From the NCBI RefSeq assembly GCF_963082655.1, contig NC_081552.1:182078571-182142570 (forward strand): a stretch of DNA of 64,000 nt. The letters are read 5' to 3'. The notes under the pieces were generated by a model. The model saw only the letters and a program-made list of their open reading frames with translations. It searched no databases and had not been told where the DNA came from. Shown here in pieces: positions 1 through 11,040 of this stretch; the stretch's first letter is position 1, and each line of letters begins with the position of its first letter. Made by a program: the position numbers and the translations under genes. Origin of the DNA: Stomoxys calcitrans (taxonomy: Eukaryota; Arthropoda; Insecta; Diptera; Muscidae).

Positions 1-114
1 TAAGATATGCATTTTTCACGGGATTTTGACGAAAGGTGGCTTAAGTATATGCCCGAGGTGGTGGGTATCCTAATTTCGGCCCGGGCGAACTTAACACCTT
101 TTTTATCTAAAGTA
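1..114 (+). mobile_element. HINE (mini-me/DINE-1-like) 3' end
   Basis: This is the 3' end of an element whose body lies before the window. It shows the subterminal GAGGTGGTGGGTATCC block, then a one-mismatch form of the terminal hairpin (TTCGGCCCGGGCGAA) and the AACTTAACACC end. The same layout recurs near 9180-9232, 42110-42176 and 48905-48952. Confidence 0.75.
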
Positions 115-356
115 TTCGTTATGGGTGTGAATCAGGGATGGAAAATACAAATTTTAAAATGTTACTAAAAACGTACTTTTTGGACCGAAAAAATACTTTT
201 AAGGTTTGCATAAAAGTTTCAAGAATATTGGAGTGCAGGTATACAAAATATATCTCTGGACAACTTCTGATTACTTCAGATTACACATTGTGTGATGGAA
301 TTTAAAAAAAAAGAAAGAATTTTGGTTCTCGGACCAAACATTTGTTAGTGTCATTC

Positions 357-389
357 ATATATATAACCCGAACCGAGGGTTATATATAT
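357..389. repeat. A+T-rich hairpin
   Basis: ATATATATAACCC (357-369) and GGGTTATATATAT (377-389) are perfect inverted arms around the 7-nt loop GAACCGA. The sequence lies in otherwise unassigned DNA. No transposon boundary or terminator role is evident. Confidence 0.5.
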
Positions 390-414
390 ATATGAGGTAT
401 CTAGCCAAGTATCT

Positions 415-515
415 CTACAAAGTGGTGTCGCTATGCGACTCGCAATTCGAACTCGGCACATCGTTGGTCTAAAACTTTTATCGGACTGCATTCAGTAATA
501 AGGGTGTAATATCCC
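415..515 (+). repeat. Degenerate SINE body fragment
   Basis: An AGTGGTGTCGCTATGCGAC block followed by a TCGGACTGCATTCA block resembles the middle and 3' half of the tRNA-headed SINE seen intact at 54719-55018. Both ends are missing and similarity is patchy. Confidence 0.4.
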
Positions 516-559
516 TTGTGCCTTAATGGAAGCCAAAGGCAAAGGGTTTGCGATATATC

Positions 560-770
560 CTAGATATACTTATATCGGAGAAAAAATAAGATCTTCGAAT
601 TTCGAGTCCAAAAACTAGGGGGAACGCCCCACCATAAAACCCCCCAAACGGGTGTATAGACCGTTCGGTAAAACATGCGACATAAATAAAAAAATATCTG
701 GGAGTCGAGCATGTATCTAATATAGAATTCGGGGGCCAAGTATCAGGAGTCCGTGTCTCTCCCAAAGCAT
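560..770 (+). repeat. Possible degenerate Helitron monomers
   Basis: Runs such as GGGGAACGCCCCACC and AAACCCCCCAAACGGG, together with a GGCCAAGTATC block, resemble the reverse complement of the G-rich Hel-A/Hel-C monomers. No element end is present. The short reading frames across it look fortuitous. Confidence 0.35.
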
Positions 771-1020
771 GAGGCATCTGTTTCTAAATATGAACTGATA
801 TTGCCCCTTACAATCTCCAAGCGATCTGCACAACGCAAATTTGGGATGGATTTGATTAGATCAGCTAAAATGTGATCATCCCTAATTTCACTAAGCGAGA
901 AATACTCGTCTCTTTAGACAAAAAGGTTCGAAAACATGCGAGTTGTTTGAAAAATTCTTAGTTCTTAGTAGTACTACGGTACTCCTCGGGTGGAAAAAAG
1001 TACATAAGTACTGACCTAGT

Positions 1021-2090
1021 GGCCATAGATGGGAGTATTAGTGGCGAAAGTAAGGGAAACAATTGGTGCTAAAGAGAGTATCACAATTATGGTGAGGGTG
1101 CGTGGCCCTACTTCGCATGTATGTCAGCCAATTCCTTAAGTCTAGACTTTGGCGTGCGAGGCATTTGCATCTTTGTTGTTGTTGTTTGCATATGTTTTGC
1201 GAGATTGCATAACAACACAAACAATGTTATAACTACAGGTCATATGTAATTGGTGAGTTTTATAACGGCGGGTTTGTGGTACATATTACGGTCAAACGGC
1301 TAAATGGGTTTTAATGAAATGGCATCGATCGAAAGATATTTTTCCACAGACGTTTATTTACGAAAAGAATTTTATTTACGAAAAGAAAATTCATGAAAGT
1401 GAGGAATTATTTTTCATTAAAAAAGGAAGATGAAGCAGAAATACAGCAAATAATTGTTGCCTTTTACTTAAGCACCAGTTATTTGTGTGAATGCAAACCC
1501 ATGGATGGGGATATTAGTGGTGAGAGTGCGAGGGATGGCTTGTAAGTACAAGAGAAAGAGTATGCTTAAGGGGATCACTTTGGGGTGGGTTTTAAACGGC
1601 TAAGGGTTTTATAAAAGACAGCTTGTGGTACATATTACGGCCAAACGGCTGAATGGATTTTAATGAAATTGGCATCGATGGAAATATGTATTTTTTTAGA
1701 GATGTACAGAATTTTATTTACTTTCCGAGAAGAAAATCCATGAAAATGGGGAATTAATTTTCAGTTAAAAAACAGAAGAAGAAGCAAGAACTCAGCAAAT
1801 TTTTGTTGCTTTTTACTTAAGCATCCGTTATTTGTGTGAAGGCAAAGTCATAGGTGTTTGCATTAGTGGTGAGAGTGCGAGGAATGACTGATATGGGCGA
1901 GAGAAAGAGTATGCTGAAAGTGGTCACGGTTGGGGTACAGGTGTGTGGTGGTGTTATGCGTGGGGCCCTACTTGGCGATCTTTGGCATGAAAGTCAGTCA
2001 GTAGCTCAAGCTGTTGCTATGGACTATGGCGTTTGCGGTTTAATATGTTGGCAAATGGATAAATACAACTTTGGCAAAGCATTTATTTAA
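1021..2090 (+). repeat. Three-unit local tandem duplication
   Basis: Landmarks recur at a fixed offset: GTGGTACATATTACGG at 1276 and 1625, and TGAGAGTGCGAGG at 1521 and 1870, both 349 bp apart. A third, more diverged unit starts near 1021 (ATTAGTGGCGAAAGTAAGG). Units share an AAACGGCT block, a purine-rich GAAGA block and TTACTTAAGCA. Similarity is about 75-80% by eye. No coding potential is credible, and it matches none of the other repeat families here. Confidence 0.7.
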
Positions 2091-2249
2091 ATATTGAAAT
2101 AAACGTTAAAAGAAGTCAAAGTAACTAATTTTGAGGCCATATTATGCAATTAATGAATGAAGTAGTTGGCGGAGAGTTAAAACAAGTAAAGGAAAGAGGG
2201 TGCAATATTTTTGTTTACATAATGAGATGGGTCCCATATACTTAAAGGT

Positions 2250-3173
2250 AAACAAGTAAATGCGTGCAAAGTTCGGCCGGACCGAATCTTGTTAACCCAC
2301 CACCATTGATTCTGCCAAAAAATGTATACAAAATAAATAAATAATTTTATTCCACATACCAAATTTCTGTCAAACCAGCAAAAATTAAAGCTTCTGGGAA
2401 CCGAACAAGGATAATCGAGAAACCGGTTTATATGGGAGCTATATGAGGCTATAGAGTGATTTGGATGGACTTGGCACATTTGTAGGAAGTGTAACAGAAC
2501 ATCGCATGCAAAATTTCAACCAAATCGGACAAAAATTGCGGCTTGTTAGCTCGGTTTATATGGGAGCAGCTCGGTTTATATGGGAGCTATACCAGGTTAT
2601 AGACCGATTTGTACATTACTTAGTTTAGTTGCTGAAAGTCATAAGAGAAGACTACGGGTAAAATTTCAGACAAATCGGACAAAAATTGCGGCTTATAAGG
2701 GCCTAAGAAGTCAAATCGGGAGATCGGTTATAGACCGATTGGAACCGAACTTGGCTTGGTTGTAGGAAGTCATGAGAGAACTTTATGTGCAAAATTTCAG
2801 CCAAATCGGACAAAAATTGCGGGGTTCAAGAAGTCAAACCGGGAGATCGGCTTATATGGGAGCTATATCAAGTTATAAACTGATTTGAACCGTACTTAAC
2901 ACAGTAATTGGAAGTCATAACAAAACATCATCTGCAAAATTTAAGCCAAATGGTATAAAAATTGCGGTTTCCAGGGCTCAAGAAGTCAAATCGGTAGATC
3001 AGTTCATATGGGAGGTATATCCACATCTGAACCGATTTGGCTCATTTGCAATCCCCAATGACCTACATGAATATTAAGTATCTGTGCTTTCCGCGTTCGA
3101 CTGCTATCCTGATTTCACCAGACGGACGGACATGGTTAGATCGACTCAGAATGTCGAGACGATCAAGAATATA
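2250..3173 (-). mobile_element. HINE, reverse orientation, head truncated by mariner
   Basis: Read on the minus strand, the element runs from a (TA)n/core/GTCCGTCCGTCTGG head (about 3115-3173), through about five diverged monomers, to a tail with TTCGGTCCGGCCGAAC (about 2270) and ACTTGTTT near 2250. Monomers carry TATATGGGAGCTATA and CAAATCGGACAAAAATTGCGG, spaced 131-150 bp, so small deletions have accumulated. The distal head is missing where mariner sequence starts. Confidence 0.8.
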
Positions 3174-3858
3174 CAGGGTGATTTTTTGAGAGCTTTAGGA
3201 AAGTTAAAAAAACGCATAAAATAGAGAAAAATTCATGAATTCTTTATCGATCCATACAATTTAATGTTTGAAGATTATTTCATGTAAAAGTTGACCGTGA
3301 CTGCGCCTCAAATGGTCCATTCGCTTTGTCCAATTTTGGCATACTTTTTCCAAAATTTCGGCCGGTATCTCACGAATAAATGCTTCAATGTTATCTTTCA
3401 ATGTGTAAATTAAAGCGGGCTTACCTGTATAGATATGAGCTTTGACATAGACCCAAAACAATTTTCTTAAGGCGTTAGGCGGCCAATATACCGGTCCCGA
3501 GCGTGAAATAAAATGTTCACCGAAATCGCCCCTCATTATGTCCATTGTTACGCGTGCTGTGTGGCATGTTGAAACCACATGTCATACAAATCAAGTTCTT
3601 GCATTTTGGGCAAAAATAGTTAGTTTCGTTACGATTCGCATCATCTTTGAAGAAGTACTGTCCAATGATGTCACCAGCCCATAAACCGCACCAAACTGTG
3701 ACTTTTTTGGTAGCTGAAGATGTTTGAGTAAGGGATTGCCCTGCCACTGAACAACCCAAGCGGCAAGTAGCGCGATCTGGTAATATGTGGTCTGGAATGA
3801 AAGGCAGAACGAATCTGGCATACAAATAGTATTTGGGGGTCATCCTTTCTCCTTAAAT
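3172..3858 (-). pseudogene. Mariner/Tc1-like transposase fossil, copy 1
   Basis: On the minus strand this encodes a broken IS630/Tc1/mariner-superfamily transposase in several frames. Recognisable blocks are KVTVWCGLWAGDIIG and FKDDANRNETN (about 3640-3715), CHTARVTMD (about 3540), the HFISRSGPV-WPP stretch, and the C-terminal CQNWTKRMDHLRRS (about 3300-3345). The CDLTPLD segment that carries the third catalytic Asp in relatives is deleted between WPP and the FWVYVKAHVY-like block, so the protein could not be active. The 3' end reads TACAGGGTGATTTTTTG, a mariner-like terminal repeat next to a TA. The N-terminal end is cut off near the LINE that follows. Confidence 0.85.
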
Positions 3859-4409
3859 CAACTATCATGACAATGAGGTCTTTACAAGTAGATTATTCAG
3901 AAGAAGACTTGAGCAAGATAATTTAGATTGGCCAAGCATAGCAGACATTGACGAAATTGCCAATAGGATTAAGACTGCACTGGTGGGGTCTTTCGATGAT
4001 AGTTGTCTTCTTCGGGAAAGGAAATCAGCCCAAGAAAACCCTGGATGGCCGGAGAGATTTGCAATATTGGGAAAGAGGCCCGCATACTTTTTAACAGAGC
4101 ACGTCGTAAAAAAGCGGAAGTTTATTGGGATATGTATTACACATGGCTCAAGGAAGACAATAAGATAATTACCAGAGGGGCAAAAGTGCCTCCTGGAAGC
4201 TTTTCTGCGAACAGGTCGATAGCGTTAATGACAACACCAAAATAAAAAAGTTTCTCTCAAAAATCCATGTCCAAACTGAAACTTTTATAGACGATATGGG
4301 AGTGAGAGTAGATATAACGGGAGACAGGATACGATGGGACTCATGGAGACACCGGAATCTTAGAATTATGAGGTAGATTGAGGGTTTATCATAACGGAAT
4401 TTATGGTCA

Positions 4410-4985
4410 ATGAAGTATGGAGGAGCTTCATACCATTTAAGTCACCCGGAGAAGGAGGCAGACTATCTGGCGCCCCACCTGGCCAATATTTTCACAGCGT
4501 TACTAAGACATGCATATACTCCGAAAGCCTGGCAGGAGGCAAGGGTGCTATTTATACCCAAGCCCGGCAAGACAAGTTATGCGACACCAAAGGCCTACAG
4601 ACCTATAACACTTACGTCCTTTCTACTCAAAACCATGGAACGTATTGTGGACACCCTGATAAGAGGTAGGACATCCAGCGAACTTCTGTAAAACAGACTG
4701 GAGACTGCACTGCACGAGGTTTTGCATAAAAACGAAGAATCCTTCGAAGCCAAAACGTACACACAGGAATTATGCATTGACATTGCTTTTAACAATGTGT
4801 GGACCGACACACTGGTCCAATCCTTGGACCAGTACCGGGTGGACCCGGTCCTTAGAGACTGGATAAACCATATGCTAAAGAACAGGTGGATAAATTGCGG
4901 CTCCCATGACATAAATATAAGAAAGAAAGTGGCACAAGCCACGCCACAGGGGGCATTTTACCGCCACTTCTTTGGTGGTCACCAT
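4410..4985 (+). pseudogene. LINE-alpha reverse transcriptase remnant
   Basis: Two frames (about 4410-4691 and 4722-4988) hold RT palm and finger motifs. FIPKPGK followed by AYRPITLTSFLLKTMERIVD corresponds to RT motifs 1-2. CIDIAFNNV corresponds to motif A (normally D-x-E-GAF-NV), with a residue missing. ATPQGAF is the motif-B block. The downstream YxDD catalytic box cannot be found in any frame before the thumb region at 5217. The copy is dead. Confidence 0.8.
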
Positions 4986-5216
4986 TAACAACCTATTACA
5001 GATGCTGACTGAGGAGGGATTTGAACCCTCTAAGGGGTAAGGATTCGAACCAGTTATGCAGAAGGGCCGAAAGGGTCTTTCATATGGCATATGACTGGGT
5101 TAGAAGACTAAAATATGCCTGTTCACGAGGAAGACGAAGGTGGGCCAAGGTGAGTGTGGCCAATTTAACGCACCACGTTTCCTCAATGAAATGATTTCGA
5201 TATCTGACAAGGTCAA

Positions 5217-6090
5217 GTGATCTTGGATAAAAAACTTAATTTTAAGTGTCACATTCAAGAGCGCACTGAGAAGGCACACAGATGTTGGGTAATATGTAGA
5301 CGTTCCGTAGGCTCAAAATGGGGCCTGAATCCGAGGATAGTTCTTTGGCTCCACAGAAGCGTGATTATACCTGCGATGAAGAAAAAGTGCAACGTAAAGA
5401 TAATACAACAGGCTCAGAGAACATGTTGTCTTGGCATAGGCGAAGCAATGAGGACAACGCCCACTAGGGCACTGGAGACTATTCTAGATATCCGACCCAT
5501 AGACGTACTGATTAAGTGTGATTCAGCCAATGCGGCTATGAGACTTAAGGTGATGGGATAATGGATTGAGAATAGGAACAGCTCATATCATCATGGTATT
5601 ATGAAGAAGACGATAGGAAACATGGAAGGAATGGAAGAGGTTTCTGATCGGATACCTGAGACAACACTTGAGGTCGAGTGCGAGACACTGCTGCCAGCGG
5701 CACTGTCTTGGATTGACGGAACCCTAGTATTGCCATCTGACAGATCATGGTACACGGACGGGCCTGGGGTCTACATTGAGAACCCAGGGACTGACATCTG
5801 ATTTAGACTGCCTGACAATAATACGTTCCTGCAGGCGTAGATCCGGGCGATCACGGAATGCGTGAGTTGGTGTAGTGTTAATACGAGGACGTCGATTGTG
5901 AACATCATTACCGACAGTAAAATGGCCATTAGGGTAATAACAACCAGGACGGTAAGATCACGAACCGTAAGAAGGAAATTAACGCCTTATCTGAGGATGG
6001 CATGATTCGCATCGTTTGGGTGCCGGGCCATAGCAGAGTAACTGGGAATGAAAAGGCAGACGATTTGGCAGTAATGTCAGGGAACTGCCG
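5217..6090 (+). pseudogene. LINE-alpha RT thumb and RNase H remnant
   Basis: The thumb block (VILDKKLNFKCHI, RTCCLGIGEAMRTTPTRALE) is open from 5217 to 5561. RNase H follows in shifted frames with YTDGPGVYIE (about 5750-5780), ITDSKMAIRVI (about 5910-5940) and a VPGHS-like histidine block (about 6020). Stops interrupt every domain. Confidence 0.75.
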
Positions 6091-6661
6091 TCAATAAACT
6101 TGGTTAACCCGAAGCCTTTTGGGTCGACGCAGTGCGAGTAAAGGGCATGGGCTATGAATGCGCATGTAACCCTCTGGAACAGCGATATGGTCGGTAGGAC
6201 GGCGACTATCGTATGGGGGATTCAGATCGTGAGAAGACGAGGCTATAACTGAAAGGAAGTAAAATAAAGGTCAGTATAGCTATTGGTACAGGACGGGACA
6301 CATAGGACTACGAGCTCACTTATGAAAAACCGGTGCGGCAAGTAATAACATGTGTAGGGCTTGCAGGGAAAATGATGAGACGTTGGAGCATTTCCTATGT
6401 CATTACCTGGCTTTCGCGGCAAACAGATAGCGCCACTTAGGTGGGGACACAATATCAGACATGAACCAACTTAGGGGCGTGGAATGGAAAACTTTTAAGG
6501 ATTTGTAAGTGACACGGAATTCCTAACTCAGATTTTCTTTTTCAAGGTTACTTTTTTAGTATTTAGAGTGCACAACAAGCCGATTACTGGCTTAGGTGTA
6601 TGCCCATAGTGGCATGGGGCGGTTTTATATCTGCACCCTCTTTTCAACCTAACCTAACCTT

Positions 6662-6790
6662 CTATGACAATATGGGACACAAATTTTAGGTATTGGAGAA
6701 TAGAGTAGGAATTTGATGTAGAAATTTTGGGCCAATGGCCTCCAAACCTATTCGAAAGGACAATTCGTTTTAAAATAATCTGGGTCTAAA
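6662..6790 (+). repeat. Degenerate Helitron monomer
   Basis: GACAATATGGGACAC, then TTAGGTATTGGAGAATAGAGTA, then AATTTGATGTAGAAATTTTGGGCC, follows the order of one reverse-complement Hel-A/Hel-C monomer (compare 59580-59650 and 61010-61080). One unit only, without element ends. Confidence 0.5.
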
Positions 6791-7790
6791 TGAAAGGATT
6801 TTAGGAGTAGTGTACGAACGAAACATTTATATTAAACATATAAGTAAATATTTATTTTGTGTATTGAAGAAGGCACAGTGGAGCATGCTTGGGTGGACTA
6901 GTTCTAATAAAACCAAATCTATTGACTCGATTTTCTAAAACCTTAATACCACTTTTCTTAACTCAATTGGAAAATTTAGCCATATTAGATTGAGGTTTTC
7001 TTAATGTTAGGTAAAATTCAGGTGAAATTACTGAGATGCATGATAGAGGGAATAAAATACTTGTACTACATTCTTGTATTACTTTGCTCACATGTCTTCT
7101 TCGACCTGCTTTATGTCTTTCAATTAAATTAATATCCATTATTGAAGTTTCCTTACCATCAATTGTTGCTTTACGCACATGTTATCAAATGTTCTTATCC
7201 TGATGCTCTATGCTAATGATTTTGATGTGATGTGAATGAAATTTCAGCTACAAAATGAATATTTAGATCAAATCAAATATTGCTGTGGGCGTATGGCAGT
7301 AGTAGTTTATGATGTCTTCTACACACTCAGCATATGGGTTTCTAATTATCATTGAGGGGTTTTACTCTCATTTACATGCATATGTGAGTAGTGTATGCTT
7401 GCACTATTGGAAGGGTCAATGGGAGTGAATGAATTTGTGTGCGTGTGTGGTCTACTATTCTCGTTGCATGTAATCAGGGCGTACATTTACGAACTGCTTC
7501 TATTTGTTTAATGTGTGAGTACTTCTTAAAGGAAAGAAAAGGGAAGAGGATCCCACTATTGCTCAAAGTTGAACGCAAATTATGTTTGTTTTAGGAATGA
7601 ATGAATTGCGGTTTTCTTTTCTCTCCTTTAGACACAACTTTAATATTTTTAGTGAAATATTTGTTTTTCTTGTTGAAATTAAAATTACACCACAATTAGT
7701 ACCTTTTCTTCTACATGTCGTATTTCTGTCAAGACTCCGATAATGTTTGTTAAATTGCTTAATTTAAGCAGACCCCGTTCGCTGTAGGAG
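6791..7790. other. About 1 kb with no recognised feature
   Basis: A+T-rich sequence with short frames only (longest about 71 codons). I see no repeat family, transposon end or RNA gene. The AAATAT and TGTGTG patches look like background. Confidence 0.5.
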
Positions 7791-7794
7791 AGAT

Positions 7795-9232
7795 AAGCTA
7801 TTTGGTACTATGTTGCACTTTTTGTACCAATATGCTCAAGCTCAATCTTAACAGAAAGTACCAAAATCTACGAATGTTGAATAGACTCATATATTTCATA
7901 TATTTTACCTACAAGCCAAATTTCAGACCTCTAGCTCCATCTATGAAAAGCTACTAAATGGTACCAAAATGTGCAAATAGTGAATAGATAATTTAGCCAC
8001 CCATCATATAATTCTTAGTTGTACCTACATGCCAAATTTCACACCTCTAGCTCCATCAGCCCACAAAGTACCAAATGGTACCAATTTTTGTACCAAAAAG
8101 GACAAATTGTAAAAATACCAAAGTCACCTATCATATTTTTCTTATTTGTACTTGTATGTCCAATTTCAGACCTCTAGTTCCATTTCCATGCCAAATTTCA
8201 CACCTCTAGCTCCATCAGCCCACAAAGTACCAAATGGTACCAATTTTTGTACCAAAAAGGACAAATTGTAAAAATACCAAAGTCACCTATCATATTTTTC
8301 TTATTTGTACTTGTATGTCCAATTTCAGACCTCTAGTTCCATTTGTAAAGAAAGTATCACATTTTACCAATTTTGGTACTAAAATGTTCGAATTTTCGAA
8401 TAGATCATTAAGTTACCCGTCATATAATTCCTAGTTGTGCCTACATCCCAAATTTCAGACCTCTACCTCCATCTGTTAAGAGAGTACTAAATGGTACCAA
8501 TTGTGGTACTAAACTTACGTTTTCTCCCGTTATCAGAAATATTTTCCATTTTTTCTTTTCGCCCTCATCCTTTTGGACCAGATGTCTTTTAAGACGAATT
8601 TCAAAATTCTACCTCTATTCATCCTCCCTGTTCAAAGTTTACCCATTTCGTACCTTTTTGGTACGTTTTTAGTACCTAAATGTAAAAAATTTCCAAAATT
8701 TTTTATAGTCATCCAAAATCCAGAGCTCTACTTCATTATACAATGAAAGTACCAAATAGTACCGATTGTGGTACTAAACGTACTACTTCTCCCACTTCCG
8801 GTACGATTTTCCCAACGTTTCATTTACCAAACCTTATTTGTTCGAGACGCTCTTTAATTTAAGAACATAATTCTAGCCTTTCCGTTCTATGCTTCATAAA
8901 AGGCGCATTGATTATCCGATTTCGTTGAAAATTGACACAGTTACTTATGTTAGGCTTTTCGACATCCGTGTCCCATATGATTCAGATCGGCCTCTATTCG
9001 TATAAATCTGCCAATATTGAACCAGAATTGAACAGTGACTTGTATTTGTTAGACCACTCAATGTTCGTGGCGAATTCGGTGAAAATCGGAACATATTTCC
9101 ATAAAGCTGCCATGGGTGCATAAATAATGAATTTTTCACCGGATTATGACGAAAGATGGTTTACATATATGCGCGAGGTGGTGAGCATCCAAAGTTTGGC
9201 CCGGCCAAACTTAATGCCTTTCGTTAAAATGC
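7795..9232 (+). mobile_element. HINE subfamily with GTACCAAATGGTACC monomers, 5' truncated
   Basis: The element ends with the usual HINE tail: CGAGGTGGTGAGCATCC, the hairpin-like TTGGCCCGGCCAAAC and TTAATGCCTTTCG. Its body is quite different from the others: repeated units with CCAAATTTCAGACCTCTAGCTCCAT followed by palindromic AGTACCAAATGGTACCA, spaced about 116-130 bp (CTCTAGCTCC-type landmarks at 7929, 8045, 8172, 8461). No (TA)n/core/GTCY head is visible, so the 5' part is lost or diverged. Confidence 0.65.
8029..8346 (+). repeat. Perfect 159-bp tandem duplication
   Basis: 8029-8187 and 8188-8346 are direct copies offset by 159 bp. About 155 bp appear identical, in contrast to the diverged neighbouring monomers. 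The unit spans one monomer plus part of the next, so it is a recent duplication inside an old array. Confidence 0.85.
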
Positions 9233-9235
9233 AAC

Positions 9236-10405
9236 ATTTAGCATTTTAACGATGAGAAGCACCAAAGGAGCGCCCAATTTGTTGTTTGTTTTTTGAGTAC
9301 TACAAAAATATCAGTTCTTAGTTCTGTGGCGATTCATATCATAATTTTTTTAAGTGTTTTAAGGGTTTTTGTCCTTTTTGACATCCGGTATTCGTCTGTG
9401 GGTGTGCCGCATCATATTGAACGTTTATTGCAGTGCTGTTGCTGACAATGGTGATGATGATGATGATAATGATAAGGTCGATAATGATTTTTCATTGATA
9501 TTCCTGTTATGGCACCCGCTTTTCCTATTGTTATCAACAATGATTATTTTTGCTGTTTTAAGATTTTCTCCCATTACGCTTTGCATTTCCTACTTTGACT
9601 ACAGCTATTTGAGTTTTCTTTAAGGGAGTAAGTGTGTGTGTGTGTGTGTGTGTGTGTATGGGTAGTAGATTGTTGACCGTTTTTGTATGCTGATGCCTTG
9701 TGCTGGTTGTTTGAGACACCAAAAAGAAACGATGCGTTTGATGATTATGGTATACCAGTATATTTGGTTGTCTCGGTTTTTGTTGCTTTTGATTGTATGG
9801 CAAATGTGTTTTTTGTTTCCTCCTTCCGTTTGCCGTTGTGTGCTTAAAAGAAAAGTCATAGAACAGAACTCTTATTTGAAAGCATCTTGTTGATCGCACA
9901 CATGTGCATGAAGATATGCACGTAAGTCAATATTATATTTTGATTGCTGCAATTATGGATGCAAGAGAAATGCAATGAAAATATTGTATAAGCATTAGTT
10001 TTCACTAAACAAAGAAAAGCCAGTGTTCTACAATAGGACGGGGAGACAAAGCAAAGAGGAGATGATCAAAGATCGCTGGGTAAAATACTCGCTGAGTTTT
10101 AATTATGCATCTAGCACAGTACTCTTACACTTTGTAGTTTTAAATCGATAAATGCTGGAAATAGTTTTCAGCTTTGAAATGGCTAAATGTGTAGACCGAA
10201 CGAAGGCATACGAGTCGCTTACATTATCCATGTGTGGTTGTGTGTAAAGTTTTTATTTAGCGTGTGCAGGATTCTGGGCCCATTTAGGCATCGATATAAC
10301 TGTAAAGGAGTAAAAGGGTGTTTAATTCGCCTAAGCCTAATCTGATATAATATCCACCATGGATCGCATTAGTCAAATTTTTAACACGTTTTCTCTTTAA
10401 GGAAG
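9236..10405. other. Sparse region with simple repeats
   Basis: No gene or transposon recognised. It contains GATGATGATGATGATAATGATAA-type simple sequence near 9450. Several overlapping short frames lie on both strands around 9558-9899; their mutual overlap and the microsatellite in them argue against coding. Confidence 0.5.
9632..9657. repeat. (GT)n microsatellite
   Basis: An uninterrupted GT dinucleotide tract of about 13 units lies between TAAGGGAGTAA and ATGGGTAG. Confidence 0.95.
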
Positions 10406-10406
10406 A

Positions 10407-10940
10407 CTAGCTGGACAGGTCCCGCTCCGCTGCGCCTTCTTTCACTCTCTTATTTTATCTGAGCCCTGTACTGGCACGGTCAGAAAATAAGTCCAGTTTG
10501 GGATTGTTGGTACGGCTTTTCAGATACAATATTTCGTCCCAATGTGGATATCATATAGGTGCTTTACTCCCAAATACCTTTCATTTGAGGCTTATATTGC
10601 TATGGTCGGTAAATATGTCCGGTAAGGGGGTATTTTTGGGGGTGAGGTGGACCGGAATATATCAGATTCATGCCTCATAGCCCCAAATACCTTTCATTTG
10701 AGCCCCATATTGTTATTATTTGTTTATATTTCCATTTGGCGGGTTTTGGAGGTGGTGTGGCCCCTCTAAATATCCCACCACAAATAAGGATACGAAACTT
10801 CTGTTTTATTATAAACAAACCAAATTTCGCTTCAATCGCCCCACCCATCTCCGAGATCTGGCGTTTTTGAAAATAGGGTAAGGGGAGGGTTCGGGTGTTG
10901 TTTGGATGTAATTTTCTCTGAAATAATGTCAGCATCGTGG
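10407..10940 (-). mobile_element. Hel-A Helitron, truncated at its 5' end
   Basis: The CTAG end with the G+C-rich CCCGCTCCGCTGCGCCTTC block starts at 10407, preceded by A at 10406 (on the minus strand, CTAG followed by T). About three G-rich monomers follow (ACTCCCAAATACCTTTCATTTGAG at about 10566 and 10683). The element fades out after a GGGTAAGGGGAGGGT block. The TC-TTATATATA end is absent. Confidence 0.8.
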
Positions 10941-11040
10941 TAGAGCACGATCTTGTTAGAGTCCTATAATGTCAAGCATTTTGAAGGTTGCTATCAAGAT
11001 ATTCAGGGCTACCTGTTTCGTTTAAATCCACACTAATTAA

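Larger units (their letters stand above)
3870..6660 (+). mobile_element. LINE-alpha copy A (degenerate non-LTR retrotransposon)
   Basis: This is the second ORF of a non-LTR retrotransposon, broken by many stops and frameshifts. In order: an endonuclease-RT linker (about 3880-4250, ARILFNRARRKKAEVYWDMY), RT domain (about 4400-4990, with FIPKPGK, YRPITLTSFLLKTMERIV and PQGAF), thumb region (5217-5561), RNase H (about 5640-6090) and a C-terminal Cys/His finger (about 6355-6410). The 3' UTR includes the CACAACAAGCCGATTACTGG block shared with the other alpha copies and ends in AACCT repeats (about 6648-6660). The endonuclease and 5' end are missing. RNase H after RT argues for an I/LOA/R1-like group. 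The clade is not resolved. Confidence 0.85.

Noticed and set aside
1854..2090. 78-codon Val/Gly-rich frame
   Set aside because: It lies in a tandem duplication whose sister units do not keep the frame.
9558..9899. 113-codon minus-strand frame rich in His/Thr
   Set aside because: Part of it is the (GT)n microsatellite, and a frame on the other strand overlaps it.
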